From Paramecium tetraurelia (taxonomy: Eukaryota > Ciliophora > Oligohymenophorea > Peniculida > Parameciidae), in the NCBI RefSeq assembly GCF_000165425.1, contig NW_001799619.1:314578-378577 (forward strand): a stretch of DNA of 64,000 nt, written 5' to 3'. Position numbers and translations under genes: made by a program. Under the pieces are notes generated by a model. The model saw nothing but the letters and a program-made list of their open reading frames with translations, did no database searches and was not told the DNA's origin. Positions 13,222-27,457 of this stretch are shown in pieces (the stretch's first letter is position 1; the number at the start of each line of letters is the position of its first letter).

Positions 13222-13360
13222 TTTATTGAATAGTAATAAATAAATTGAAATTCGTAGGGGTCACAATTAAGTTGCTAGTAAATGATCACTGGGGGTTTGT
13301 TTAATAGTTGAAAATCAAAATAAATATTTTTAGTTTAATAAATAATTAATAGTTATAATC

Positions 13361-15177
<1,817 letters not shown>

Positions 15178-15308
15178 ATTACTAATTTTATTAACCATGT
15201 ATATTTGCATGGCTAATTAATATATATACTTAAATTACACATTTATATTGTTATATTACTATTGATTTTAACCTTATATTTATTTTTAAATAAAAATATA
15301 AAAAAGTT

Positions 15309-15379
15309 GCGTCTATCGGGACTCGAACCCGACCTAAATGCTTGGAAGGCATTCGTACGAACCTCTATACTATAGACGC
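15309..15379 (-). tRNA. tRNA-Gly (anticodon UCC)
   Basis: On the minus strand a 71-nt cloverleaf can be drawn: acceptor stem GCGTCTA paired with TAGACGC, anticodon stem AATGC/GCATT around the loop CTTCCAA, and a T-arm TCGGG-TTCGAGT-CCCGA. The anticodon is TCC, which reads GGA, the preferred glycine codon in these genes. No intron. It is followed on its strand by an AT-rich run without a strong T tract. Confidence 0.93.
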
Positions 15380-15538
15380 TGACTGAGAATATAGTAGGAT
15401 TTATGGTATATGAACATCTCTACAAAATCTGACATTATGATTTGACTTGTTTGGTTTTATATTAAAATACACATATTTGACTTAAAATACAATTAATATT
15501 AAGATATATAAGGAAGTTATTAGGAATATAACAAATAC

Positions 15539-16262
15539 TCATTTTTTATTATTTTTAAAACTATTTTATTGTTTTTAGCTCGATAATTTCCTCACTTATG
15601 GATTATCCTTCTAAGGTTGCTCTTTTAGAACTTATACTTTGCTAATTATAAAGAATATAATATACTCATTTATTTTGACTTATTGATTAACTCTTTTTAT
15701 AGCTGACTCTAGATAATCGTTTGAAGTTGATGTGGCTAACTTTTTAATTATTCTTTGATTCTAATCAATAATTTTTCTTTTTTCATCTAATTTTTAAAAC
15801 TTTTTATCATAGCCGATTTTCATCTGTAAATTTATATATATTCTTTACCTATGTCATAACATCCTTTTCTTTTTAGAGTTACTCTATTTTATTGGCTTAG
15901 TGAGATTATTTATTTTTGAGATCAAAATGTAACTTCTTAAGAATGAGTAATTCCGTTTCCTATACTACAAGTTTTGCTTGTAATTCTGCTATGATTTAAA
16001 GTTGCTCATTTTCGAGTTCTGTTTGTGGAGGAGAATTTTATTTTAACTTCTCATATATTTCATCGTAAGTGGCTTTTAATGATGGTTTTTCTTTGAAATA
16101 TTCTTCATACATTTATTCTTCATCAGATGAACTTCCATTAGCTGAAATATCCAGATTTTCATTTAAATTGAGCGGCTCTTCTTCCTTGATTTGTTATGGA
16201 ACCTCTTAAGTTTAATCTTACTTCTCTTGTATTTGTTATTAAATAAAATCTAAAAAGTTCAT
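15539..16262 (-). CDS. coiled-coil protein, unknown function
   Basis: About 224 residues, two introns (25 nt ending CAG, and 24 nt ending TAG). The N-terminal 70 residues are acidic (LNENLDISANGSSSDEEQM), the middle from about residue 70 to 150 is a strong coiled coil with heptads such as NEQLQIIAELQAKLVVQ, and the C-terminus is Lys-rich. No signal peptide or membrane segment. Such short coiled-coil proteins are common in ciliate basal bodies and cortex, but nothing here ties it to a structure. Upstream neighbour is the divergent MFS transporter, about 205 bp away. Confidence 0.7.
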
Positions 16263-16467
16263 AAATTTATGTAAAATTTTTCACTCTTTCAATTCAATTG
16301 TAATTTTTTTTTGGAATAAAACGTTATATGCTTTTAGATAAACAATTAATAAATCTTATATACATACATTAATTAGCATTTATTACTCAAATTAAATTCC
16401 TTTTCATCATCAAAAGGGATTATAAATAATTGATATTAATAAAAATAAGAAATCTGAATTTTTTAGC

Positions 16468-18231
16468 ATGGACAAGAGGCTTTTCTCCAAACGGACTTTT
16501 CATTTTCTGACTATCATCTTTATCAATTTTGATCATGGAATCATTCCTGCTTGCACTTAAAGAATTGAATCAGATTTCGGAATTAATGAATTTGAAGTAG
16601 CATATATAATTATTATGATTAAAATAGTTGGGTTTGTTGAGTTCATCTGTTTTTGCTGGAATCATTATAGGAACGATGATAGGAGCAGGAATCTATGATA
16701 AATTTAAGACGAAATCAATTCTTATAACTTGCTCTTTACTTTACATACTGAGTATATCGGTATTTCTCATTACAAAGAATATTGTGTTATTACATTTTTC
16801 CAGATTCTTTACAGGGTTGTTTTAAGTATGCTTCATCAATTTAATTGGCATTTTTAGTTATTTATTTTCCTGTTTGGATTGATCTCTACGGGGGTAAATA
16901 AAGAAATGAGCAATTGACATTCATGCAAATAGGAATCCCCTTGGGAACAATGTTAGGATTCTGGATAAGTTCATTATCTCTTTAGATTTCATTAGATGTA
17001 AATTTTTATATAAGGGTTTAAGTGGAGATAAGCATTTTATTTCTAGATCGTAGGCTTGTCTCTGTGCTTGTTGTATTATGTATTTTCTGAGGATGATTAA
17101 TTTTCAATAAAAATCAGAGAGGAAAGAGATTAAAATTAAAGTTTTTCAACAGTGTTACTTTCAAATTGTAAAACATTTTTTACAAATCCACTTTTTGTCT
17201 TATCCATGTTAACATTAAGTTAATTGTTTTTTGTTTTGACAGGAGTCTAATTCTGGATGACTGATTATCTCAATAGTGTTATGTTAATGGAATACAATCT
17301 TGCTTCTTAATCATTTCTAATAATCTCAATGACTGCTCCTTTAACTGGGGTGTACTTAGGTAGTTAAGTCTTAAATAATGATGTGGGAAATAAAGGATTT
17401 AGAGTCATGAAAATTGCTGCAATCGAATTATCTTTAGCAAGCATCTCATTAGCTTTGATTCCACATTTTGACAATTTAGAGATGATACTAGTGCTGTTTT
17501 GGTGTTTATTATTTTTTGGAGGCAGTGCTATTCCTTCATTAATGGGAATAATGATTACATCGTTACAAAGAGAAGAGAGAACAAGTGGAAATTAATTACG
17601 CCAGTTATTTTTTGATTTGTTTGGTTATCTTCCAGCACCTGCCGTTTATGGGTATGTTTAAATTACTTCTGGTGGTTTAACATCCCGAAAGGGAATGGTT
17701 ATGCTTTCCTGTATCAGTTTCTTAAGTTTAATCTTTTTGTTGCTAGCAATTTACAAGAAATATCTTTCGATAAAAATGATTTGTATAGATTTAAATGAAT
17801 CAGAGTTCAGAAATAAATTGCGTTCGCTTTCTCATCATTCTGGTGACAACAATGATGAATATCAAAAGAAAGATTTCTCATATATAAGAATGCAAGCCAC
17901 TAGTCATAAATTTAAATAGATTATTCATTCACATTATACTGAGTAGATTGAGGGAGATCAATTATCAGAAAATGAATCACCTTTGATAATTGGTATGGAA
18001 TCACAAAGAATAAGAAATGCATATAAAAGTTAATGTTCTTATTTGCATATATTTTATAATGTTTCAAGTTTTATAGGAAGAAGAAGTTTAGAAAATGATT
18101 TATTTATGATCAAAGATGATTAAGCTTAGATTAGGATGAAAAGTCAAAATACTTTTGAGTTGAAGCTTTTAGGAGCTAATCATTTTATAAGTGAGGAGAG
18201 ATTTGGACAACAATAATAATAATAATAGTGA
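16468..18231 (+). CDS. major facilitator superfamily transporter
   Basis: About 561 residues and roughly twelve hydrophobic segments; a membrane carrier of spinster-like MFS type, substrate unknown. Landmarks: ACTQRIESDFGINEFE, LGLLSSSVFAGIIIGTMIGA, YDKFKTKS (loop 2-3 motif), AFLVIYFPVWIDLYGGK, WRQAFYFQIVGL, VQFWMTDYLN, FGGSAIPSLMGIMITS and QLFFDLFGYLPAPAVYG. The C-terminal 140 residues are a soluble, polar tail ending in a glutamine run. Introns of 31 nt and 25 nt (acceptor AAG) are clear. At 16826-16847 a 22-nt segment looks like an intron by length, donor GTATG and frame, but ends TG instead of AG; without removing it the frame breaks within transmembrane segment 4. This could be a sequence variant, an error or a damaged copy. 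Confidence 0.85.
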
Positions 18232-18261
18232 TTTATTTGATTATTAATTTTAAAAATATAA

Positions 18262-18749
18262 ATGAGCTTAGAAGTTAAGAATGCACATAGATAAGCTTTT
18301 AAAGAAATCTTTTCAATGAAGGCTGTAGAAGGAAAACTAGACAAAAAGGGTTTGGCTGATCTCTTCATCATGATTGATTATAAGGTAATATCATTTTTAT
18401 TTATAATTCTTAGATACCATAAGAACAATTTGATGAGATGGTCTAAAGAATATTTGGTAAAAAGGAATAGATTGGGTTTGAAGAATTTTTAAAAATCTTT
18501 AATTTAAAACTGACAGATTACACTTTTAATGATGTGAGAAATGCATTTAAATTGTTAGCAAAAGATGATGACAGGTATAATAATCTATTATTTAGGTACA
18601 TCCCATTGGAGAAGATTAAAAAAGTATTGCTAAAAAACAATGTTCCAGCTGAAGAAGTTGAATTTTTATGTCACTAATTGGATCCATTTACTGACACTAT
18701 GAAGAGAGTTAATTATGCTGAATTCTTGAAGAGCTTGAGCAATGTTTGA
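18262..18749 (+). CDS. small EF-hand (calmodulin-fold) protein
   Basis: 145 residues, two introns (29 nt and 21 nt). The length and helix pattern match a calmodulin or centrin core: AFKEIFSMKAVEGKLDKKGLADLF, then GFEEFLKIFNLK, DVRNAFKLLAKDDDRYIPLEKIKKVL and VNYAEFLKSL. The calcium loops are degenerate: the clearest, KDDDRYIPLEKI, lacks the usual loop length and Gly, and the others miss acidic positions. It may therefore have lost calcium binding and act as a light-chain-like adaptor. 30 bp after the MFS gene, same strand; no sign of shared transcript. Confidence 0.8.
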
Positions 18750-18804
18750 TCGATATCCATTAAAAATATTACTTAATATTAAATTATTTAAATAAAATTT
18801 AATA

Positions 18805-20446
18805 ATGAACTTTTCCCCACAATTAGGATTTCTCGCCCAAAAGTTTTAAGAAAAACAATAGAACAATAGGATCACCAAAGTTGATTTAGAATAAATATTA
18901 GAAACTGCAAATTATAGTTAAGAGGATATTTAGTCTTTAATCTAATAATTTAATGAAGACGAAATAAGTAAAAGTAATTTGTTATATAGCCTATAATTAG
19001 TTTTTGTCGATTGTTGGAGTTTCTGAAAATAGTCAGAACATATAATCCTATTAATAAAATAATGGATATGAGATTGTTTCTGAATATTAACAAAAGTTGA
19101 CATCTGAATAGCTTCAAAGCATTTATGATGACTACAAGATAGCTTTAAAAAACTAAGATTTCGAAAAAACCAAGTTTATTTTAAGTATCTAAATTATCTA
19201 AATCTAAGATTAATATAAAGATATTGATTTAGTTAATAAAATTGATCCATCTCAAAGATAAATCTCAACATACATAGTTGTCTAAGGTCCTGATGATAAT
19301 ATAGCCCAACAAACATTAGAATTGCTGTTTGATTTTGGCGCCAACCTAAATTACAAAGATTAATTAGGCCAATCAATTTTATTTTATATTTGCAGAGATG
19401 GAAGATTAAAGCTTCTTGATTTTGTTTTGTCGACTAATACTGTGAATGTCAATGATCAAGATCGATATGGACAGACACCGCTGTTCTATGCTGCTAGAGA
19501 TAATAGATATGATATTGTGGTTAGGTACTAAGAAAATTCATTATAAATTTAGATTAATACAATATGGAATCGATATTAACATTGTGGATAAACTTTCAAG
19601 TCAAACAGCTCTATTCTATGCAGCCAATGGAGGACATGTTGAAATATGCAAATTATTAATAGAAGTACTACAATCATATTTAATATTAGAATGGAAGTAA
19701 TCCAAATCATGTTGATTCTTCTAAAAAAAATGCATTATTTTTTGCTAGAAAATATAACAGAAAGGAGGTGATAGATCTATTTAATTACTATTAAAACAAA
19801 AATAAAGATGATATGTCTAAAAATAGCGGAGGAAATGATAACAGTAAAGGTGAAGCACCAAGATCATAACAATAGAAGAGGAAATTTAAAGATCTACCAA
19901 AACAGTCATACAAATTGATATTTACAGATAATTAAGGAAACTAAAGAGAATTAAATTCTGTTGAATTTGTAAAGTTTTAATAAGACTTCCCAGAAGTTGC
20001 TAATCTGATTGTAAATGCAGATGAACTAATTGATGATACAATCATTAACTAGATTAAAGATGATGATACATGGGAGAAGATAGCCAAAAAGGTTTTAGGT
20101 ATTTATTCTCTATAAATATTTAGGTATTATTTGGAAAGCAAAAGGAGCTCACTTATTCCATTAACCAGTTGATCAGAAGAAATACGGAATTAGTGATTAT
20201 TATGAGATAGTGACTAAGCCTATGGATTTTGGAACGGTTAAAGTATGTATTCATATGAAAAATTAGAATAAATTAAATTCAAATGTTTATAGTGCTTGTT
20301 AGGAATTTTATGATGATGTGATGCAAGTGTTTGAGAATTGTATTTTATACAATGGAGAAACTAGTGAAGTAGGCTAAATTGGATTGAATATAAAATAAGA
20401 GTTTGAAAATCAATTAGAATTGACATTATTGAAAAAATATTTATGA
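18805..20446 (+). CDS. ankyrin-repeat plus bromodomain protein
   Basis: About 505 residues, five introns of 22-28 nt. The middle holds four ankyrin repeats (residues about 150-300): LELLFDFGANLNYKDQLGQS, NVNDQDRYGQTPLFYAARDN, INIVDKLSSQTALFYAANGG and NPNHVDSSKKNALFFARKYN. After a charged linker comes a bromodomain (about 395-495): GAHLFHQPVDQKKYGISDYY, EIVTKPMDFGTVKNKL, then EFYDDVMQVFENCILYNGET, including the conserved Tyr and the acetyl-lysine-binding Asn in the NCILYN stretch. Bromodomains read acetylated histones; ankyrin repeats bind partners. The same order of domains is known in the apicomplexan protein BDP1, so this is likely a chromatin reader shared by alveolates. The first intron has two possible donors (22 or 16 nt), both in frame. 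Confidence 0.88.
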
Positions 20447-20567
20447 TAACATAAAAGTATCTATCATAATCAATTTTATGACATTAATCGAATATATGAA
20501 ACATCTAATTAAAATTAAAAATATTTATACTTTGATTGTTTAGATTAATTTTTAAATATATAAAATT

Positions 20568-22305
20568 TCAAGAATTGTCTTCAGTTTCTTCTTCTATTTC
20601 ATAATCAGGAGGTAATATGATTCTGACTAAATCGTCCATGCTAAGCCTTCCATCTTTATCATTGTCATGTTATTAAAATAGATTCTCAACTTCCTTTTCT
20701 GTAAACCCATATGTGAATGTTTTCTTCATATCTTCTATAGATATGTCTATTAGATTAAATATATATAATTACATCCTTTTCCATCCTAATCTATTAAATT
20801 AAAGAGTTGTTTAACTCTAATCATACTTTGTTTTGGAAGAATTCTTTTTCTTTTGGCTGGCTGTTTCTCTACTCTTAGAAATTCCATTTCCAAACTTTCT
20901 TTCGAACTTTTAGCAAAAACTTCATTATATTATTGAATCCATTAGTTAATGATTTTCAATTATTCTTATGTAAGCGAAGGATACAATTTCAACATTAATT
21001 CATCAAAAGTAACAAATCCTCTTTGTTTAGAATCTAAATAATTATATAAGCTTGCAGTGACTCTTTTCATGTGTGGTTTGTTTTGAAATGATTTGGTGAA
21101 TTCTTTAACTTAAATAACTTAATTTTTATCTGAAAGACTATCAAAATAACTCTTTAATTTAAATATCTCATTCCTAGTTAAGGTACACCCTTTTGTAATG
21201 ATAATATTCTTCATAATCTTATTAGGCACAATGACTCTTCTGGAGGTGCCATCACGCTAGGTAACAAATCTAATTGTGGGAGATTCATATCTTTAGATTT
21301 TCCTTGAATGATCTCCAATAGCTTTTTCTAAAATTTGTAACTCATCAATATCATCATCCAAGATTTGAGGTTTTGCAATTTTGGGTAGAGAACTGTGAGA
21401 AGCTGACTGTTTTGATCTTATTTAGAGTTGTCTAACACTTTTAGTTGTAGCCTTATAGCTTTCCTAATATTTTTAGTTTAATTTTTCATTGAGACTCTTC
21501 ATAAAGTATTCATTCTTGTTTGCTTTTGTTATCATATCTAACATGTTTGCAGCTTCTTATTCGCTGTAAGGCTTAAAGGATTTAAACACTTCAAAAGGCT
21601 CTTAGACTTTCTATTTTGGTTCATACAAGGTAAATAAGTCTTTGCCAATGTCATTCTCCTTTTCTAACCATTCTATGATTCTAAATCTAAATCTAAATTT
21701 TACTCGCTTAACTCCAGTTAATTATCAACTTGAATGTCACTCTTTAAAAACATCAATTTTGCAAACTTCTCCAATTACACATAAGGAGGCATTTCTGCAT
21801 TAGTTAATTTACAATATCCTATTATGATTGATTTGATAATTATGAGGAGTTCATTTAAGCTGATGTTCCCATTACAATCCAAATCAAAAACAATATATAA
21901 AACTAGTATATCATGAGTTTTTTACAATGAATTTTGTGAATATGTTAAGTATGTGAACATATAGTTAAAACACAAATGAGTTCATAAATTGATAAGAGTT
22001 TTGATTTCCTACAAAAGTTATCAAATATATATCCTGCATTAGGACGAGAAAATGGAACTATTTTGCAGAATAAACTTTTATCTATGAAGGGAAGTGAAGT
22101 CCTACGTTAAAACTATTCATAAACAGCTCGGATTTCAGATAACGACCCTGTATGCATACAATTAAATACAATATAGCAACTATTTTAATGCTGGATCCAC
22201 CTCTCTAGAGATGTCAAATTTGAGTTCCATTTTTCTTAAATGCATTGGAAGACTGCTCAGGTTGCCATTCTCATCTTAAGTCGAATGCGAAGAAACGCTA
22301 CCCAT
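20568..22305 (-). CDS. EF-hand protein with myristoylation-type N-terminus
   Basis: About 547 residues, four introns (22, 23, 23 and 26 nt). Begins MGSVSS, which fits N-myristoylation. The N-terminal 140 residues resemble recoverin or calcineurin-B-like folds with one good EF loop, DLDCNGNISLNEL. A 250-residue mostly helical middle follows (KPYSEQEAANMLDMITKA), then DSKQRGFVTFDEL and a final pair, DQDGKGYISIEDM and DNDKDGRLSMDDL, both with all calcium-coordinating residues. It ends in an acidic tail. Likely a membrane-attached calcium sensor or adaptor; no enzyme domain seen. Converges on the ankyrin-bromodomain gene with about 120 bp between stops. Confidence 0.82.
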
Positions 22306-22460
22306 TAATCAATTATAATTAAGAAAAATACATAAAATGATTGTGAAATCAATTAGTTAATCTCTAATTACTATTATCCAGATTTTTTATTGCTGAATTT
22401 ATAAACATTAACTATTAAGGTTTCATTAATAAAGTAAAAAAGAGAGTAATAATAATAAGA

Positions 22461-23066
22461 TCAGAAATCAAAGAAAACTTATTCTTAATTTGCTATTGCC
22501 ATGTCATTTTCTTCTTCAAATTATATCTCCTTCCAATATTGATTGGAATTAATTTCTGTATGGCTGTATTCATTATCATATTATTATTCTCTTTCATATT
22601 ATATTGGTGATCTTTCGCATTCAATTGGAGTCTCAATGAAATATCTATCAGTGTTTAAGTTGGGATCCTCTTGATTTTCATCGTCAGCTTCAATTATCAA
22701 ATTATTCCAACTATCATTTGAGGGATTTTTTTCTTCTACCTCTTAAAAAATAGGGGCAGCTACATTTAAATTTTCTTCTTTTTGTCTCAAAAGTTATCTC
22801 AAATGCCCCATTTTCTTTTATAAACATTGATTTATGTCTGTTATTTATGAGGCTTTTCGAATAATACTATAATAGTCCTCTAAAGTTTTCTTGGAGCATC
22901 CAATAAGATTGGCTGCTTCTTTTAATGTTGGCTTAATAAAGTTGCCTGCATAATCTGTGTAGCCATTTTTAAAGAGATCTCTCCATTGTTGAACTAAATT
23001 GCAAGCCTCATAGACAAATCTTTCTTTTGATCTTCTTTGTTTTTCAATTTTTTAAGTGTTAAACAT
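22461..23066 (-). CDS. helix-turn-helix-like small protein
   Basis: 201 residues, no intron. The first 85 residues form a compact helical module: RSKERFVYEACNLVQQWRDL, LKEAANLIGCSKKTLEDYY, SIIRKASQ. The piece TLKEAANLIGCSKKTLEDYY has the spacing of a helix-turn-helix (AA..IG.S..TL), and the basic start MFNTQKIEKQRRSKERF fits DNA binding. The remaining 115 residues are acidic and Asn/Gln-rich, as in an activation tail. Short HTH proteins of this sort are common in ciliates; function here is inferred only. Divergent from the cyclic-nucleotide-binding gene, 157 bp apart. Confidence 0.7.
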
Positions 23067-23223
23067 AATAAATATTGTAATTATATAATTTGTGAATAAA
23101 TTAAAAGTATATGAATTTTATTTGATTAATTAGTATTAAACAGAATTTGAACGTATTGATAAAATAATTATTATTTTAGAAATAGTTATTCTAATACTCA
23201 AATTTCCAATTAACTATTCTTCT

Positions 23224-25143
23224 ATGAATCCCGTTTTATAACCTCCTAGATATCTAAAATAAATAGCTCCTTCTCAATTTAGGAGTTTAAATTAATTAAA
23301 TGTTCCTCATGAAGAAATTGAAGAGAAAGGATTTTTGACCAAATATGTTTAAATCTTAAAAAAGAATGCAAATGGATCAGTTATAAGCACAGCAAAAATT
23401 GTTAATATTTTGAAATTGCATTAGTTATTGAGAAATTAAGATCAACTTGAAACTCTGAAAAAATATTTTGAAGATCACTTTCCATATATAGGGTAAAATA
23501 AAATCAAATAAAATTTAGGAAATTTAAGGACAAACTTGATGGTAATAAATGTTTGGACATTTTTAGATTTATGACAGTTGAAAAGTATAAAGCATTTAAT
23601 ATAATTTTTCGTTAAGGAGAACCAGGAAGAAAAATGTATTTTTTATTAACAGGGGAAGTGGGAATATTTGTTCCAAAATCGAATCAAAGTTAGGAAGTCT
23701 AAAACTTGATTTGCCAGTAATTGATAAATTATATATCTAAGTGATTTTAAGGACATTCAAGAAATTCAGTTTTAAGAGTTTAGATTAGTTGCCATTAAAA
23801 AATTTGGAGAAGTCTTCGGAGAAATTGCAATTGAATAAAGGGTCACTAGAACTGCAACCGTAGTAGCTAAAACTGATGTTTTTGTGGCACAGCTATCCTA
23901 TGAAATGTATTAAGATGTGATTGGAAAGCATCAAAATGAATTGACTGCTTAAAAGCTTTAGTTTATTAATACTATTCCACTTTTCTAAGACTGGGAACAG
24001 AAACAAAAATTAATAGCCTTGTCTAGCTTTGAATAGAATACAATTAATTGTGGGTAGAGTATTTTTTCAACCGGATATTTAGATGAATATATTTATTTAG
24101 TGGTGACTGGAGAAGTTGAAATCATTAAATTTAACAAGGTTCAATCCAGTTTGTCATAAAATTAAATAAAAAAGTTATAAATTATTGCCATTATTAATTC
24201 TGGGTAATTTTTTGGTGACTATGAACACATAAATAATATTCCTAATAGGATTACTTCGGCCAAAGCCAGAATGGAAACTGTATATTATAAAATTAAATAT
24301 AATCTCTTTATAGATCTCTTAGAGATGTACTCAAATGTGCAAGAATATAAAAAAGCTCAAATGATCAAGTTTAACATTTAGTAGTCTTTGGTTAATAATG
24401 GCTAAGTTTTCTAAGGGGAAAATCAAGAAGATCAACTCTCATTGAATTTAGATCTAAGTCAATTAAAATCCAATTATTTCAAAAATCAGAAAATAGAAAA
24501 ACTGAAAAACTAATTGAAAAAACAGATTTTCAAAACTGATGATTAGATTAAAAAGGACTATTTTAAGGAATAACTAAAAACTGTAAGTTAAACTTTAAGT
24601 GTATTCGAAACTATATAACTTAAAAAATACTCTAATTTAATACCTCATAAACATGATTTTTTTGTTAATGAACAAAATTGCATTTCATCACCAAATCACA
24701 CTCGTTCGCAAAAGTTTTTTAGTAAGGTTTTTGATTAAAATCAAGAATAAAAAGAAAAGAAATAGCAAAATACAAATAAATTTATCGATAATCAAATTAA
24801 ATATCATTTGAATAAGAAATTTTAAGGAATGTTTCGAAAGCATACTAAAAGTCATAATGTTAAATTGGAATAATCAGATTCAATATCATATTCAAAAATT
24901 ATTTAAAGCAAAGTTGCTAAACTCAATCTAACTAAATCGTATGAAAAGATGCAAAGAGCGACATCGGAAAATGCTTTCAAACAAGACGAGCGCACCCCTC
25001 ATACTCATTTGTCTCTTCATATTCGATCCTATCATAAAGAAAATCTTACTACAAATAGGTCAATTTTGTTTAGATCAAATAGATTATCATCTAAAAAACC
25101 AGACACACAAGAGTTCAAATTTTAGAAAATGATTTAATTTTGA
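23224..25143 (+). CDS. protein with two cyclic-nucleotide-binding domains
   Basis: About 622 residues, two introns (26 nt, and 25 nt ending AAG). CNBD1 (about residues 105-250): NIIFRQGEPGRKMYFLLTGE and the phosphate-binding cassette FGEIAIEQRVTRTATV, which keeps the Glu and Arg that hold the cyclic phosphate and ribose. CNBD2 (about 255-380): IFSTGYLDEYIYLVVTGEVE and FFGDYEHINNIPNRITSAKA, where the cassette is degenerate, so only the first domain is likely to bind cAMP or cGMP. There is no kinase domain, no PKA-R inhibitory RRxA/S site and no membrane segment, so it is neither PKG, a standard PKA regulatory subunit nor a channel. The last 240 residues are basic, Lys/Gln/Ser-rich and unstructured. 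Confidence 0.85.
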
Positions 25144-25457
25144 TTATATTAATGCATATGTAAATTGATAAATATCTACTTAAGGTTTAGGAATACTTTT
25201 GAAAATATCAAGAATTCAATTAAGAATCTGATTCCTTATATCAGAGTCTAAATCAATAATGCAGAGCAAATTTTCAATTGGTATTCGAGATGAAATTTAA
25301 TCATTTTATATTAATATCAGTAAAATTATATACGACTTTCTTTATATCTCAGTCATTCTAACTTCGTACAAAAATAGGATTGGAAAAGTAATCGAAATTA
25401 AATGTGAACACATTTATTTATCATTTTGAGTATCATAATAATAAAATTAATACACAA
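25144..25457. other. intergenic, no gene supported
   Basis: AT-rich sequence between two plus-strand genes. A frame beginning at an ATG at 25259 is open for about 160 bases but has no motif and no coding bias; I treat it as chance. Confidence 0.5.
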
Positions 25458-27322
25458 ATGCAATAGACGTAATTTCTAGGAAAAAGAATTAAACTTCAAT
25501 AAATTAGTTTGACTGGGAATTATGAATCTCCTCCTTTACCATCTATTCCAAATGTTCAAGGTTTATTTTCTCCTAGATTGGCTCATCAAAAGGAAACTAT
25601 GCGATCACCTAGAAAAAAGGCATATACTAAACTAACTTAAAGTGGTAAGACTAATGTACCTCTTATTTCATAATCTTCAAGAAATCTAGATGGATTTAAT
25701 ATCACTTAATAATTTTCCATATCTCCATGCAAAAGCTACAGGAGTAGTTTGCGTTGTTTAACACCACATGAAATAAACTTTAGAAAAAATCTTGATCATG
25801 TTTATATAGTTAAACAACCTATTAATGAGATTAGCCAACTAAAAATCATGTAGATGAGTAGATAAAAAGTGAACAGCGGATATAAAGAAGATGACATATA
25901 TTTGAAAAGGAAGAAACTATTACTAGAAGCACAAATAGCTTTGGGTGCTACTAGACTACACACACAATTAGCATTATTTGATTATCAATAAATTAACTTT
26001 TTTGAGGAAATTCCATAAAACTGCAAACTTGTATTTTTGGGTAATAAAACTTAGATGGATTTTTGGGAAATTGTATTTGCTTTTCACAATATTGAATGTT
26101 AAACTGAAATTCAAAATAAAATCTTGAATGTCATGTAATATGTCAATTCCATAGATGATCTTCTTAAATTCTTTTAAGATAAAGAAATATTTCAAGAAGT
26201 AATAGAAAGCAATGATATTTGTAGTCCGATGGAAATTCTAATTACTCCAACAACAGCAAAATCTAAATAATAATAATTTTAAAAATCTAACACTTCAAAT
26301 GATTTATAATTCAAACTTGATTTGGATCTAAAAAAAAAAATGCATATCTTAAAAACAGAGGAAAGTGAAGAGATCCAAACCATAAGGAATAGATTAGATG
26401 AAAGTCTGAAGGATTATAAAATGGAAGTCAAATCAGATGCAATATAAGACATTTTAGAAAAATAAGGTTTGAATAAGAATATTAAACAGAACCAAAAAAA
26501 ATGTAACTTTAACATAAATAGATAGATTTAAAACTGTCTAATTTCAAAAGCTAATGCAGTACAATAGCGAAAACCTAATCTAAAAACCAAACCTACAAAA
26601 ATCAATTTACTAAGTTTCCTCTCTACGTAGCTTAGTCACAACCATTAGCAACTTATTATAATATCCCAAAATTGATGGAAAAAACTGGGCTAAACAGAAG
26701 TGAAATTCATGAGATTTACTCAAGATATAAGGCATTATTGAGTTTCGAATGTACTTAAATACCAGGAATGACTAAAGAAAGTATACTATTGTTATTAAAT
26801 ATTATGAAAGTGCTCCCCAATGGAATCAGTCGAGATTCATTTGCAGCAGGACTCAATGAATTATCAATGGCTCCTGCAGGAGTGATTGATTAATTATTTA
26901 ATTTGTTTGCCATAGAAAACAGTTTGGATTTTGAAGGATTTCTTTAGATTATTAATTTAATTACAGCCAAGAGTAATGAAAAAAAAATTGAATTAATTTT
27001 GAAAGTAATAATTTAATTAATTAGTTAATTGATGAGAATGGGAATGGGTTACTTTCTTATGAGGAAATATCCTAGAGATGTGAGATGATGATGGATTCTA
27101 TAATGAAGTACAATATTGGAGAGCCTTGCACCAATAATATGGTTGATATCATCACTAAATCTATTTTTGACGTATAACTTAATTGATTTTACTTAGGCAG
27201 TGGAGATGAATTATGATGAGGAAATCCCAATTGAGAAACTTAGATAACTAATTGAGAGTAGAAGCTAGGCATCTAAAGCATTATTAATGATGTGCTGCGG
27301 AGATATTAATTATATTGATTGA
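25458..27322 (+). CDS. EF-hand calcium sensor with long N-terminal extension
   Basis: About 600 residues, three introns (17, 20 and 25 nt); the 17-nt intron GTTTCCTCTCTACGTAG is unusually short but needed to join the frames. The first 400 residues are Lys/Ser/Gln-rich with helical stretches and no known domain. The C-terminal 190 residues look like the calcineurin-B, CBL or NCS fold: LNRSEIHEIYSRYKALLSFE, FAAGLNELSMAPAGVIDQLF, LDFEGFLQIINLIT, then a good EF loop in LIDENGNGLLSYEEI, and a final MNYDEEIPIEKLRQLIE. Only one loop keeps a full set of calcium ligands. A role as a regulatory subunit is plausible but the partner is unknown. Confidence 0.78.
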
Positions 27323-27457
27323 TTACTTATAAGTTATAAGCTTAATTTTAAATAATTAATTACTGCAGTAATACATTGCAAGATATTCAATAAATTAAAC
27401 CCCTCACTATATATGAAATTATATTTATTTCTTTTTACTTTATTATTTTAATAATAA

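Noticed and set aside
25259-25420. ATG-initiated open frame between two genes
   Set aside because: About 160 bases, no motif, no coding bias, and the real downstream gene starts at 25458.
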